Origin: Cordylochernes scorpioides
Lineage: Eukaryota > Arthropoda > Arachnida > Pseudoscorpiones > Chernetidae
DNA: 64,000 bases
Assembly: GCA_030710605.1 (NCBI GenBank)
Contig: CP092870.1
Location: forward strand, 92,061,042-92,125,041
Direction of reading: 5' to 3'
The notes under the pieces are model-generated. The model saw only the letters and a program-made list of their open reading frames with translations, was not told the DNA's origin and did not search any database. The stretch's first letter is position 1; each line of letters starts with the position of its first letter. A program made the position numbers and the translations under genes. Positions 31,905 through 42,848 of the stretch are shown here, piece by piece.

Positions 31905-32510
31905 GCAAATACTCGGGATCGAATCTCGCAATGGGAGCTTTTTTCTAAAGAACAAAATCGCTTCAATGGCCACTTATTCCTGTAAAAGTCCAATCCCACT
32001 AGAAAGTATAAATAACAAAAGTTATGGCACACTTATATTTGCATATGGTAGAGTGAATTCAAAATGTGTAGCCATGTGATGCATTTTCAATAAAAATCAG
32101 TTATTATCACCATGATTATCATGACCTGTATCGCATGTACTCTTTGGGATCCCGATTCTGGTAAAAGTCCAACCCCACTAGAAAGTACAAATAACAAAAG
32201 TTATAACACACTTATATTTGCATATGGTAGAACTGCATTCAAAATATGTAGCCATGTGATGTTTTTGCAAATAAAAAGCAGTTACTATCACCATGAATAT
32301 CAGGACCTGTATCGCATGTACTCTTTGGGATCCCGATTCTGGTAAAAGTCCAACCCTACTAGAAAGTATAAATAACAGAATTTATGGCACACTTATATTT
32401 GCATATGGTAGAACTGCATTCAAAATGTGTAGCTATGTGATGCACTTGCAAATAAAAATCAGTTACTATCACCATGATTATCATGGCCTGTAGTACGTGT
32501 ACTTTTTAGG
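31905..32510 (+). repeat. SINE-D with tandemly triplicated 3' unit
   Basis: It starts with a box B-like GGGATCGAATCTCGCAATGG. Then a unit of about 180 bp (GTAAAAGTCCAACCCCACTA .. CATGATTATCATGACCTGTA) occurs three times, near 31985, 32155 and 32340. The third ends GATTATCATGGCCTGTAG. Confidence 0.7.
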
Positions 32511-32519
32511 ATAAGTTAA

Positions 32520-33220
32520 AAAACCAAAGAGGCAGAATTCCAAAATTTAATTCTAAAATATATTGATGTCTTTAATGTCTCCAAGATCAAATATATATAT
32601 TCCTTAATTAAGAATCAATAAACAATCACTTATTACTTTAAGGTAAATATGAGTTTAAAAATACAATACCTTATTTCAACATTAAGATAAAAATTATCAG
32701 GCTTCCAGATATAAGTTTCTTTTGTGAAAAAAACGTTTTCCTATAAAAAAAAAGCCTGATAGTTTTATCTTAATAAATAACCGTACAAACTATCTATCAT
32801 TTTTTTACAGATAATTTCTGCTACGAAAAAGATAAACTTATATACAGGAGATAGAAATATAAAACTTATTTGCATATTTGTTTTAGAGTTAGCTATACAA
32901 ATTAGTGCTATGGAGAGATTTAAAGAAAAATGATAGTTCAATATATGTGTTGAATGTTTTATATATTAATAATAAAATTTAAGTCCACATGGTACAATTT
33001 TTTTTCTATATATATATTGTTTTTATCGTAGCAGAAGGTGTAGTACCTACAGAAAAAAAAAAGTGTTTGAAAGCTTGTTCCAATATGTTATATTAAAAAG
33101 AAAAAAACATTTTACAATAAAGTAATAGAACGATTAGATTATATTTATATTTATATTTGGGTGATATTATCATGTTTAAACACTATGTAACATGTGTCTT
33201 AAATATAATGTCTTGAATAT
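32520..33220. other. AT-rich with one palindrome, no gene seen
   Basis: A short palindrome at 32682-32776 (TTAAGATAAAAATTATCAGG and GCCTGATAGTTTTATCTTAA) is the only structure noted. Confidence 0.45.
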
Positions 33221-33224
33221 AAAA

Positions 33225-33561
33225 AATAAATTCTAGCCGAAGTATCCTTCATTTTTAAGAAATATGAATGCCGGCCAGGCAACCTCTTATCTTTAAGATA
33301 TGTGTTCTGATGAAAATTTTTCTGGGAGGATATTAATCTATAAAAGTCACCTCTCCCGTCAAAATAGACGTCAAAAGTAAACGCCATTATTTTTATAGAT
33401 TATTATTATCCGGGAAAAGTTTACAGTTATATTTTTGCCAAAGATTAGCCACTTTGCCAAAACATCTATTTGGACTATAACCTGAAGCTATGGCTTCCAG
33501 GTGGACGTTTCTTAGTTCTCCAAAGCTGGTATCTACGAGCATTCTAATCGTATATCTACGT
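33225..33561. repeat. diverged PLE-like repeat, target of a hAT insertion
   Basis: AGCCGAAGTATCCTTC and GAATGCCGGCCAGGCAACCT recur at 44760-44880. TCCCGTCAAAATAGACGTC recurs near 575 and 27180. The repeat continues at 35733 beyond the hAT element. Confidence 0.4.
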
Positions 33562-35724
33562 CAGTGTCGGGCAACCTTTTTCGAGTTGCGGCGCACTAAG
33601 CTTAATTTCTTTTTTTCGCGGCGCACCTGTGGTTCTCACTATAAATTTCCTCGTAGGTAATTAAAATACAACAATAAATACTAGTAAAAATTTAAACATA
33701 TATATCACATTTTATTAATTTTCTATATTAAATTAACATAATCAATGCGAACATTGCGATTGTTTTTGAGAGCATATCAAATCAATACGGGGATCTACTT
33801 GTGAAAGACAAACGCGCATCTCCTCATCTATCATTTGAAGTCTTTCGCGCTTCTTAGACTTCATTTCTGTGAGTGTTGAAAAACCTTCCTCACACAGGTA
33901 GGAACTTCCAAATGGCAACAATGATTCGATGGCCGCATTACTAAGTTTAGGAAATTTGGAGTTTAAGCACAACCAAAACTCAGATAGCTCCTTTTCAGTG
34001 AATAGTCTTTTGAAAACTAAATCGTTTTTTAAATCAATTAAGTTTTCTTGCATTTCTTCTTCCAGATGTTGAATTTCACAGTGCATAAATGGGTTAACTA
34101 CCCATTCCATCTTTTCAACGTCCAAGTAAGGAAAATATTTATCAAAAGAAGCGGATAGTAATGTCAAAGTTTCTTCGACTTCTTTTTTGATAATAGATTT
34201 TGATGGATTCTCTTGAACCATCGGAAAAGATGCAAAGTTTTCTTTAGCAATGTTTAAATTCCATTAAACGCTTTCAACTTGGTGGAGATAGTGATAATGT
34301 TCTCCTGAGCACCTTGCAAATTTAAATTAAGGCTGTTTAATTTGTCGAAAATATCACCCAAAAATGAAACTCGTAACCACCAAACATCACTCATCATGAA
34401 AGGAAAATTAATCTCTTCGTTATCAATGAATGCCATTATTTCATTTTTCATTGAAATAAATCGATTTAAAACTTTGCCTTTCGACAACCATCTGACTTCA
34501 GTATGAAACAATAAATTTTTATAATCGGAATCCATTGCTTCACAAAATGTTGAAAAAATTCTCGATCGAAGAGCATTTGATTTGATGTAATTGACTACTT
34601 TGACAACTTCATCTAGAGTTGTGACAAGGATGGGAGGAACTGATTTTGACACTAACATTTCTCTATGAATCATACAGTGAACAAATTTGATATTTGGATT
34701 TTTTTATGACATGTGCTATCAATCCCTTTCTTGAACCTTTCATAGCTGGAGCTCCATCCGTACACACGCTAACACAATTTTCCCATCTCAAGTTATACTT
34801 CATAACATTTTCATCAACTAATTCAAAAATGTCCGCACCAGTCGTTCTTTGTTTTAATTCTTTACAAAAAAAAGTAGTTATTCACAATTTTTCCTACATC
34901 GACGAACCTCAAAAATGCCAGCAATTGAGCTTTAATACTAATATCTGTGGTTTCATCAAGCTGTATAGCCCATTTTGTTGATGAATCATTAAAAGATTGT
35001 TTTATTTGCAACTCAATATCTTCTGACATATCTTCAATTCTTCTCGCAATAGTTTTTGATGATAGTGGAATTTTCGTAACCTTCTCCATAGCATCATTCG
35101 TTAACATACATCCAGCCACAATTTTTAAAGCAGGCAAGATAATTTCCTCTGCTTCCGCGTGAGCTTTCTTCTTTCGAGCGATGAGTTGAGCTATCATGTA
35201 ACTAGCTGTTTGAGCTTCATCTGAGGTGGTCATAAATTTCTTGAATTTTTTTGATTGCTTTTGAAAACTTGATCGTATATTTTCAAAGTAGCTTATTGGA
35301 TTGTTCATCTGCTCCCGATTAAATAACGTTGTTTTCGCGGATTGTTTTTTTTTTTTTAACTTATGATTTTAAATAGGTACGTACCTATTTGCATTTTTAT
35401 TTTTTAATAATGGCACGTGCCAGTTATGTACGTCAAGATTATGTACATACGTTATATGAAATATAAAATTATGCAAACTGTTGTAATTATAATACCAAAA
35501 TAAGTTTTATATAAAATGAAATTTGCTTTTTTTTAATTTCATTTTTTATATGAAAATTTTTGAAAAAAATTATTAAAATTGAATAAAAATTATAAAAAAT
35601 ATTTTTTGAAACATTATTTTTAAATTTAACCAAAAGTTCTAAATACCTACAAAAATGTTCGCGGCACACCTAGAATTCTTCGCGGCACACCAGTGTGCCA
35701 CGGCACACCGGTTGCCCGACACTG
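33562..35724 (-). mobile_element. hAT transposon with 8-bp target duplication
   Basis: TIR CAGTGTCGGGCAACC with inverse GGTTGCCCGACACTG is flanked by the exact 8-bp repeat ATCTACGT (33554-33561 and 35725-35732). Subterminal GCGGCGCACY/GCGGCACACC words are repeated on both sides, as expected for transposase binding sites. Coding is on the minus strand. Confidence 0.92.
33742..35308 (-). pseudogene. hAT transposase (ZBED5-like), broken
   Basis: Three segments in order make one protein. The first (35308-34862) ends near KWAIQLDETTDIS, which holds the first catalytic aspartate. The region around 34770-34680, in a shifted frame, encodes VCTDGAPAMKGSRKG with the second aspartate. Segment two (34673-34254) begins MIHREMLVSKSVPP and holds EVRWLSKGKVLNRF. 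Segment three (34221-33742) carries the C-terminal hAT dimerisation region (SNAAIESLLPFGSSYLCEEG). At least three frame breaks are present, near 34860, 34690 and 34240. No BED zinc finger is seen at the N-terminus, so the start is missing or lies in another exon. The DDE-type enzyme would cut out the element through hairpin intermediates; this copy cannot. Confidence 0.85.
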
Positions 35725-35924
35725 ATCTACGTATTCTTGGTAGATCGTAAAATACGTGGTGTCGCTGGAGCCCCGCTAGCGATCTTCCATCAAACTGTGC
35801 AGCGGTGGCTCCATGTAATATTTTCATTACACCCATAGAAAATATATCAAATTATTATTAAGAAATAACGCACCGTCTATATATATATATATTAATAAAG
35901 CAATTTATAAATAAATCTTTAATT

Positions 35925-36185
35925 AAAAAGACATATATTGGATCAAAATATCATTTATTTTACCAATATTTCAGTTGGCTGAACGCCAACCTTTATCAAG
36001 GTGTTATAACATATTTAAAGTGTGTCAACAACAAACTCAACGCCACATAACGTTATGCTATTGACGTTATGTGGCGCTGAGTTTGTTGTTGACACACATT
36101 AACATGTTATAACACCTTGATAAAGGTTGGCGTTCAGCTAACTGAAATATTGGTAAAATAAATGATATTTTGATTCAATATATGC
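35925..36185. repeat. foldback-I, full palindrome
   Basis: Arms of about 115 bp (CCAATATTTCAGTTGGCTGA, ACGCCAACCTTTATCAAGG, GTGTGTCAACAACAAACTC) surround a TAACGTTATG..CAATAGC centre. Each arm contains a hairpin GTTGGC-GTTCA-GCTAAC preceded by TTGATAAAG and followed by TGAAA, resembling a hammerhead core with substitutions. Confidence 0.8.
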
Positions 36186-36207
36186 CTTTTTTAATTATAA
36201 TATATAT

Positions 36208-36543
36208 TGTTGCACCAAGTTGCGGCTTGGCAGACTCTTCAGCCTTGATTCTCTCCTGTGCTGGGTCTTGCATCTTACCAGAGCGTGTTTCAACCATCCT
36301 ACAAATTTATAAAAGGGAATAATGAGATAAGTCTACTTTATGTAGCCACCAGAATAATTTATTTATTTTCTCACATCAAAGAGAGCAGTGAAGTCACAGT
36401 GTACCTAAATACAAATGATGATAATCTAAAAATAGTCTGTTTTAAATAAATATCATAGAATATAAAAATAAATAAATATATAATTTAAATTTCAAATATA
36501 TTAAAAATAATATAATAAATACGCCATTAATCATGATGTAACA
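36208..36543 (-). repeat. 3' LTR
   Basis: TG..CA ends. On the minus strand it begins TGTTACATCATGATTAATGG. It repeats the gag start ATG and the first about 30 gag codons, which here lead nowhere. Confidence 0.92.
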
Positions 36544-37138
36544 CTTCCCCCTCTCCAGAGGTCGTCACGTCCTCGTGAGTTACCTCATCAATTCTCTCAA
36601 AATAGGGTTTGAGTCTTGAGACATGGACAATCAATGGGTCTTGGCCAGGATTATCTTTCGGCTCAATTAAGTAATTTATGTTAGACAGCTTCTTTAATAT
36701 TCGATATGGGCCAAAATATTTTCTCAATAGTTTTTCGCATTTTCCGATTTTCCTGACTGGTGTCCAAACTGCCACTAAATGTCCTGGTTCATAGATTTTC
36801 TCATTGTGTTTTTTGTCATAATTTCTTTTCATTCTTTCCTGAGTCTTCTCTGTGTTGTTAATGACTACCTGTCTCGTCCTTGCTATTTTATCTAAGTAGT
36901 TTTCTATATATTCGTCGTAATCGTCCATGTCACTGTCCGTTGGGATATTCTCGTCGTCTAAGAGGGACATGGGTTCCATTCCAAACAACAGGAAAAATGG
37001 AGAGTAGCCTGTGGTTTCTTGAATCGTGGTATTATACGCGTGGGTGATAAAAGGGAGGATTTCATCCCAGTTCTTTTGGTCTGTGTTCACATACATGCTG
37101 ATCATATTGATTAAAGTTCTATTTAGCCGTTCCGTTAG
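36527..37138 (-). pseudogene. pol: pol, integrase C-terminal part (frameshifted from the main pol frame)
   Basis: This continues integrase after a frame break near 37125-37138. It begins around the glutamate that completes the DDE triad and reads through MISMYVNTDQKNWDEILPFI, then FFLLFGMEP, a motif common in Ty3 integrases. The C-terminal domain carries HLVAVWTPVRKIGKCEKLL, then YFGPYRILKKLSNINYLI. The reading ends inside the 3' LTR start. An indel at the NGT-AK junction separates it from the upstream frame, so this copy should not make full integrase, although everything else is open. Confidence 0.85.
36544..36557 (-). other. polypurine tract
   Basis: On the minus strand GGAGAGGGGGAAG ends directly at the 3' LTR, the expected plus-strand primer. 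Confidence 0.8.
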
Positions 37139-39988
37139 TCTGGGGGTGGTAGCTCGTTGTGAAGCAGTGTTTCACTTTGCACATTTTCATTACCTCCTTC
37201 ATCAAATTGCTAGTGAATTGTGAACCTCTATCGCTAATAAGAAATCTTGGGGCCCCGTGACGTAAAATAATATGTTCGATTAAAAATGTAGAGACTTCTT
37301 TCACGGTTGCTTCTGATACTGCCTTTGTTTCAGCATACTTGGTATAATAATCAGTCAACACAATTATCCACTTCCTTCTTCTTTTCGTTGATGGCAAGGG
37401 GCCAACAAAGTCAATTCCGATTCTTTCAAAAGGGTAGTTAGCTGGGGGAATAGGTTGTAGAAGTCCAGAAGGCAAGTGATTTGAACCTTTCCGACTTTGG
37501 CAAAGATGGCACGTCTTTACAAATTCTGAAACATCTTTCAACATGGAAGGCCAATAGTATTTATTCTTCAATCGGTAAGTGGTTCTGGCGACGCCCAGAT
37601 GGCCATTCAGCATATGGTTGTGGTATTCACTCATGACTTCCTTCCTTCTCTTCTTTGGCACTACCAGAAACCATGCCCTACCTTCAGGATTTGGATTTTT
37701 CTTGTAGAGACACCCATTTTCTTCTTTGAAGTTCTGTGTAATTGAACGCTTGTTTCCACTAAGGTTCTCCTTAATATTCTCAATAAAATCATCCTTTTCG
37801 TCTATTATTTGATTCAGAAATAGTCTTTCATAATCTTCGTCCCATTCGTTTTCAGGTAAGGGTCCTCTAGATAGACCATCAGCGTCCAGATGTTTTTTAC
37901 CCGATTTATGTATGATTTCGAAATTATATTCCTGAATCTTCAGTGCCCATCGTGCTAATCGGCCGGTCGGATCTTTCAGATTCTTAAGCCAGCATAGTGC
38001 GTGATGATCAGTTACGATTTTGAAGTGCCTTCCATATAGGTAGGGTCGTAACTTGGACATTGACCACACAACAGCTAGACATTCTTTTTCGGTAGTCGAA
38101 TAATTTTGCTCAGGTTTGCTCAGTGTTCGACTTAAATATGAGATAACTTTTTCTTTATCGCCGAACTTTTGGACTAATGTTGCACCCAGGCCGATGTTAG
38201 ATGCGTCAGTATGAATGTAAGTAATTGCATTCGGGTCAAAGTGCCCTAAGATTGGAGGATTTATCAATGCTACTTTAAGGGTTTGAAATGCTTTCTCTTG
38301 ATTTTCTGTCCAGGTAAAAGGTACATTCTTTTTTATAAGACTGGTTAATGGATCGGCAATTTTTGAAAAACCTTTGATAAATTTTCTATAATATGAGCAC
38401 ATTCCTAAAAATGATTGAACTTCTTTTATCTTTTTGGGCCGAGGAAAATCTCTAATAGCCTTGATATTATGCTCCGCTGGTTTTATACCATGTTGATTAG
38501 TTATATGGCCAAGAATCTCCAGTTCTTCGAAAGCAAATTGGCATTTTTTGTTGTTCAATTTTAAATTAGCCTCGCGAAAACATTTTAAAACAGCTTCTAT
38601 TCTTTTGAGATGTGTTGAAAAATCCGAGCTATAAATGATTACGTCATCTAGATAACATAAGCAAATTTGCCATCTAAGATTACCAAGCATATTTTCCATG
38701 TTCCTCTCAAATGTAGCAGGGGCATTGCATAGACCAAAGGGCATTACGTTGAACTCATATAGGCCATGTGCTGTAGTGAAGGCTGTCTTTTCTTTATCTT
38801 TCTCCTCAACCTCTACTTGCCAATATCCTGATTTAAGGTCAATTGCTGAAAGGTATTTGGATCCTTGAAGTGTATCCAATACTTCATCAATTCTGGGAAT
38901 TGGGTAAACATCCTTCACTGTTACATCATTCAATTTTCTGTAGTCAACGCAAAATCTGTACTTACCATCTCGCTTCTTGACCAAGATTACAGGGAAGGAC
39001 CATGGACTCGAGGATGGTCTAATTATGCCGTCTCTGAGCATTTCATCAATTTGTTCTTTTATGATTTCTCGCTCTTTCGCGCTCACCCTATACGGCTTGT
39101 GTTTGATCGGTTTCGCGCCTTCTGTATCGATCCGATGTTTCGCTAAGTTGGATCTTCCTAATCCCGACGAAAACAAATCCTCGTACCTTTCCAAAACTTG
39201 TTTCAATTGCTCCTTTTCCGTATATGCTAAATTTTCGTTTATCTGAAATTGGGGTTCTTCATGCTCTTTTTGTTCACTTTCTTCCATAAGATTCACTTCG
39301 GCTAGCTGGCTTCCAAAGCACAATGTTTGGTTTTTTAATATTTTTAATGGTCGAGGGTAAGGGTTTGTTATCCAGATATATGTTTCCTTATTCACAACAT
39401 TTATTAAGCTTCTCGCTAGTCGAAGTCCATTTGTTTGAAACATTTTATGGTTCTCCTCGATGATGTATTCGCCATCGTCTGCTTCTACAAATGCATTAAT
39501 CAATTTAATAGAAAGTTCTGGTATAATGGCATCCTTTGCACTTTTTATTTTCTTCTGTTGATATTTGATTACGTCACGATTTTCTGTCAAGTCATATTTG
39601 ATTATTTCACGCTGACAATCAATTTTTGCGTTCATTTTCTTAAGAAAATCACGTCCAAGTATAAATATTCGCAAATGTGTTCTCATTATCACAAATTGAT
39701 GTGTAATTGTTTTGTCATCAAATTTTATATTTAAAATAATATTTCCTACGATATCTAATTCTTTGCCATCGGGTCCGGAGCACATTTTATCAGGATTTAT
39801 TATTTCAAGACCTGTGTTAAGAGCTGTACTAAGGTCGACCACTGAAAGATCGGCGCCTGTATCAATCAAAGCTTCGCAGATACCAATTCTATCCACGTTA
39901 ATGTTCATTTTATATTTGGGGTCTAACTTTTTAATTCCATTTATGGTCGACTTGCTTTGATTGACGGACTCAGGCGCGATGTTTAGTT
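37119..39988 (-). CDS. pol: Ty3/Gypsy Pol (protease, RT, RNase H, integrase N-terminal part)
   Basis: The frame is entered by a -1 shift at 39986-39992, and the first Met is at 39908. Counted from that Met, the aspartic protease shows LIDTGADLS at about 14-22. Reverse transcriptase spans about 270-450 with the FVDYRKLNDV, FGLCNAPATFE and YLDD (about 420) motifs. RNase H starts near 565 with HTDASNIGLGA, and the DADGLSR end follows. The integrase zinc domain (H..H..CHLCQ) lies at about 765-800, followed by GIDFVGPLP and SDRGSQF with the first two catalytic aspartates. The frame breaks just before the third catalytic residue. Length and order match Ty3/Gypsy elements. The product would copy the RNA genome in virus-like particles and integrate it. 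Confidence 0.92.
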
Positions 39989-41146
39989 TAAATCTTCTAA
40001 TGCAGCATATCTATTCCTTGTAGGGATACTCGAGTACGGGCTATTACTTACGTCAGAGTAGAGCAGAGGTCTCGACTTCTGAGTTCCATTATCCATTCGG
40101 ATTTCTTCTTCGACCTTGTCTTGTGTAACTATGGGGTCCTCTTCCACAATTCTTACAAACCTGACTCTGCAATACCGCGCTACGTGTCCTGGCTTGTTAC
40201 ACTTGAAACATATTGGTCTCCCGTCTTCTGTCCTATTCCTATTTGAATTTGGATTCTTATTGTATGTTTTACTTGGGTAGACCGGTTTTGGCTCAGGATT
40301 GGGAGTGTAAGATCGTCTAGGGGCAGATACCTGGGGCAGAGGCTTGTTCTGGTAATACCTCGGAGTGGGGGCCTGGGGCTTGGAGGTGTTCTGGTAGTAC
40401 CTCGGAGCGAGGGCCTGGGGCTTGGAGGTGTTCTGATATGGTCTTCTGAACGACGTAGCATTCTTCCATTGCTCTTGATGATGGGGACGAGGAGAGCGTG
40501 GTCCATTATAAAGAGCTTTTGATTTTTCTGCACGTTCTTGGTAATTCTTTTCGAACAAATCCAGCTTTTTACAAATTTCTAGAAGTTCATTGGTATTTTT
40601 AGGAGGGTTTAGGCGAAGGGCAAAAGAGTATTCTTTCTTTAACCCTCCAATAACCCAGTTTATTTTAGTCTCTTCTTCCATTTGGGGGTCGACCTTGTTG
40701 CACAGTACAAGGATATCCTCTGCGAACCTGATTGCAGGTTCATTCCACTGTTGTATCCTGTTTAATCTCATCCTCATTTCTTCTTTGTTGGCGTCTGAGG
40801 CAAAATCCTCAATTAGGCGGCTCTTGAAATTTTCCCAGCTGGTGAAACTTACTTTGTGTAGGTTCAGCCAGGTTTTGGCGCTACCAATCATATTCATGGC
40901 AGCATAACGGGAGATAATGTAGTCTGCCCAATGGTACAGGAAGCCAATTTCTTCAAGAGATTCAATCCATGGGCGAGGGTCTTCTGTTCCATCATACTTG
41001 GGGATGTCGATGTTGGGATTCAGGACAACTGGGTCGGAACTAGCATCTCTACCAATTGTTGCACCAAGTTGCGGCTTGGCAGACTCTTCAGCCTTGATTC
41101 TCTCCTGTGCTGGGTCTTGCATCTTACCAGAGCGTGTTTCAACCAT
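39983..41146 (-). CDS. gag: Ty3/Gypsy Gag
   Basis: A 387-residue structural protein that would assemble particles and bind RNA. The capsid region lies at about 55-200 (DIPKYDGTEDPRPWIESLEE, WENFKSRLIEDFA, MRLNRIQQWNE), in the style of the retrotrans_gag family. A Pro/Tyr-rich linker has three repeats of PRYYQN(T)SKPQA (about 235-275). One CCHC zinc knuckle CFKCNKPGHVARYC follows at about 313-326. The start ATG at 41146 lies inside the 5' LTR, so the first about 30 residues are LTR-encoded. The stop TAA (39985-39983) immediately follows a TTTAAAC heptamer. The frame is fully open in this copy. Confidence 0.9.
   Translation of the reverse strand: MVETRSGKMQDPAQERIKAEESAKPQLGATIGRDASSDPVVLNPNIDIPKYDGTEDPRPWIESLEEIGFLYHWADYIISRYAAMNMIGSAKTWLNLHKVSFTSWENFKSRLIEDFASDANKEEMRMRLNRIQQWNEPAIRFAEDILVLCNKVDPQMEEETKINWVIGGLKKEYSFALRLNPPKNTNELLEICKKLDLFEKNYQERAEKSKALYNGPRSPRPHHQEQWKNATSFRRPYQNTSKPQALAPRYYQNTSKPQAPTPRYYQNKPLPQVSAPRRSYTPNPEPKPVYPSKTYNKNPNSNRNRTEDGRPICFKCNKPGHVARYCRVRFVRIVEEDPIVTQDKVEEEIRMDNGTQKSRPLLYSDVSNSPYSSIPTRNRYAALEDLN
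39986..39992 (-). promoter_or_regulatory. -1 ribosomal frameshift heptamer TTTAAAC
   Basis: In the gag frame the codons are GAT TTA AAC TAA, so T-TTA-AAC is an X-XXY-YYZ slippery site next to the gag stop. The -1 frame is open from here into pol. Confidence 0.75.
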
Positions 41147-41392
41147 CCTACAAATTTATAAAAGGGAATAATGAGATAAGTCTACTTTATGTAGCCACCA
41201 GAATAATTTATTTTTTTTCTCACATCAAAGAGAGCAGTGAAGTCACAGTGTACCTAAATACAAATGATGATAATCTAAAAATAGTCTGTTTTAAATAAAT
41301 ATCATAGAATATAAAAATAAATAAATATATAATTTAAATTTCAAATATATTAAAAATAATATAATAAATACGCCATTAATCATGATGTAACA
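41057..41392 (-). repeat. 5' LTR
   Basis: 336 bp with TG..CA ends. It contains AATAAA-type words and a TTTTATAAATT box about 15 bp before the gag ATG. No standard TGG-type primer site abuts the inner end: the sequence after the LTR is ATTGGTAGAGATGC and is already gag coding. Confidence 0.9.
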
Positions 41393-41700
41393 ATATATAT
41401 AAATTGAAAGCACGGATATTTCTTTTTTTACAAATATCAAACTTCTACTGTCCTTACTGCGATGAAATAAATATCGAAAGGGCTTGGCTCATCAATGATT
41501 TCTAAGATTCCACCCTTCAGTGTAGCATATATAAGCAGAATCGTCCAATACAGTATTAGAGCTCTAAAGAAACGGTCTGGTGGATTAAAAATTTGAGACA
41601 CGGCTGGGGGGTTCACCATTGATTAGCCAAGCCGTCCCAATATTTTTTTTGATCGTAGTAAGGACAGTAGAAGTTTGATTTTTGTGAAAAAATAAACATC
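41393..41700. repeat. MITE-B copy, left end lost at the Ty3 insertion
   Basis: CTTCTACTGTCCTTACTGCG, GGGCTTGGCTCATCAATGAT, GATTCCACCCTTCAGTGTAG and the inverted right arm CGTAGTAAGGACAGTAGAAG. Confidence 0.65.
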
Positions 41701-41884
41701 CGAGCTTTGAATACTCTCATTTCTTATATCTAATTATATCTAATTCATTATCATCATTATAAATGATTCCTTATCATTCCATAAATTATGTGGAATGTGC
41801 ACTTTTGCATGTTCATGATAAAATTGTGAAAAAGTTTTAAAATTACAAATATATTCTCACAATCAGTTTCTTTTTATTAAAAAA

Positions 41885-41925
41885 CGCTAGCTTTCAAGCG
41901 ATAATCGCTCTTCAACGGACTTAAT
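41885..41925 (-). ncRNA. decayed hammerhead-like core
   Basis: The minus strand reads TTGAAGA, a perfect GCGA-TTA-TCGC hairpin, TTGAAAGC. C3 of the core is T. Confidence 0.25.
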
Positions 41926-41991
41926 AAAATATCTACTTTATCCTACCAGAAATATTTACAAAAACAAACGCGCGCAGCGTTTTTGCATGTA

Positions 41992-42261
41992 CACCTATCC
42001 CTCGATTTACACGGTAGATACGTACCTGAGAAAAACGTGTAAATCGGGGGATAGGTGTACACAAAAATAAAAATAAAATGCATTGACAGGTTAAAATATG
42101 TAGTCAGCACATAAGCTCGGGATTCCTCGTGAGATGTGTACACAGCGCATGTGTTCAATCACAGTAGCATTTAGTATAGTGCGATAAAAAAAACTTATTT
42201 GGAAAACCGTGTAAAAGCGAAAACGTGTAAAACAAGTACCGTGTAAATCGGGGGATAGGTG
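41992..42261 (+). repeat. MITE-E, copy 3
   Basis: 270-bp TA-flanked copy with TIR CACCTATCCCTCGATTTACA and an internal inverted end; highly similar to 31337-31616. Confidence 0.85.
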
Positions 42262-42264
42262 TAT

Positions 42265-42848
42265 TGATAAAATGTCAATAAAATGATGCAATGTGTCTAA
42301 TTTCTCTCAAGACATTTTGTACTGTTGGGAAACCCTATTACAAGGCGTACCCATCATGGAAGGGACTTGTTCATGGCCTCAAATTGCTAGCGTAATACGA
42401 ATAACAATTTTTATAAGGTTTTAGCAATTGAGTTATTTTTAAGAAGCCATTTTTTGAGCAAATGGGCCGCGTTATAAAAATTTAGTATTTAGAATGATTG
42501 TGTTATTTGAAATACATAGCTGAAATTAACAACAATATGCACAACAACGGGATTATTTCAATGAAATTTCTTTACATGATATTTAAGATTTCGGGCACTA
42601 AGCATCATTCCTGTAGTAACGTGATTTATAAGGGAATCGAGCTGCTGTCGCTATGTAAATATGTATATATGAAGCTGTCTGTGAAAGAGTGGGAGCTCGA
42701 AAGCTCGCCCCATTCTAATTACAGAAACTTAGTTTTGCAAAACTTGCTCATCATTTATTTACATAGCTATTTATTCGTTAAAAACATACTTGCACATTAG
42801 CTTTAATTTCGATCAAATCGGTGCTGAATTAAAGAATGATTTTGACAC
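42265..42848. other. no gene seen
   Basis: A 100-residue plus-strand frame (42498-42800) has no motif I recognise and is probably chance. Confidence 0.4.

Larger units (their letters stand above)
36208..41392 (-). mobile_element. Ty3/Gypsy LTR retrotransposon, young
   Basis: The element is 5185 bp with two 336-bp LTRs differing at one base by eye (A at 36365, T at 41214). It is flanked by ATAT on both sides. Minus-strand order is LTR, gag, pol (protease, RT, RNase H, integrase), polypurine tract, LTR. No env is present. Confidence 0.93.

Noticed and set aside
38865-41161. Plus-strand frames over the Ty3 element
   Set aside because: They are antisense shadows of gag and pol.
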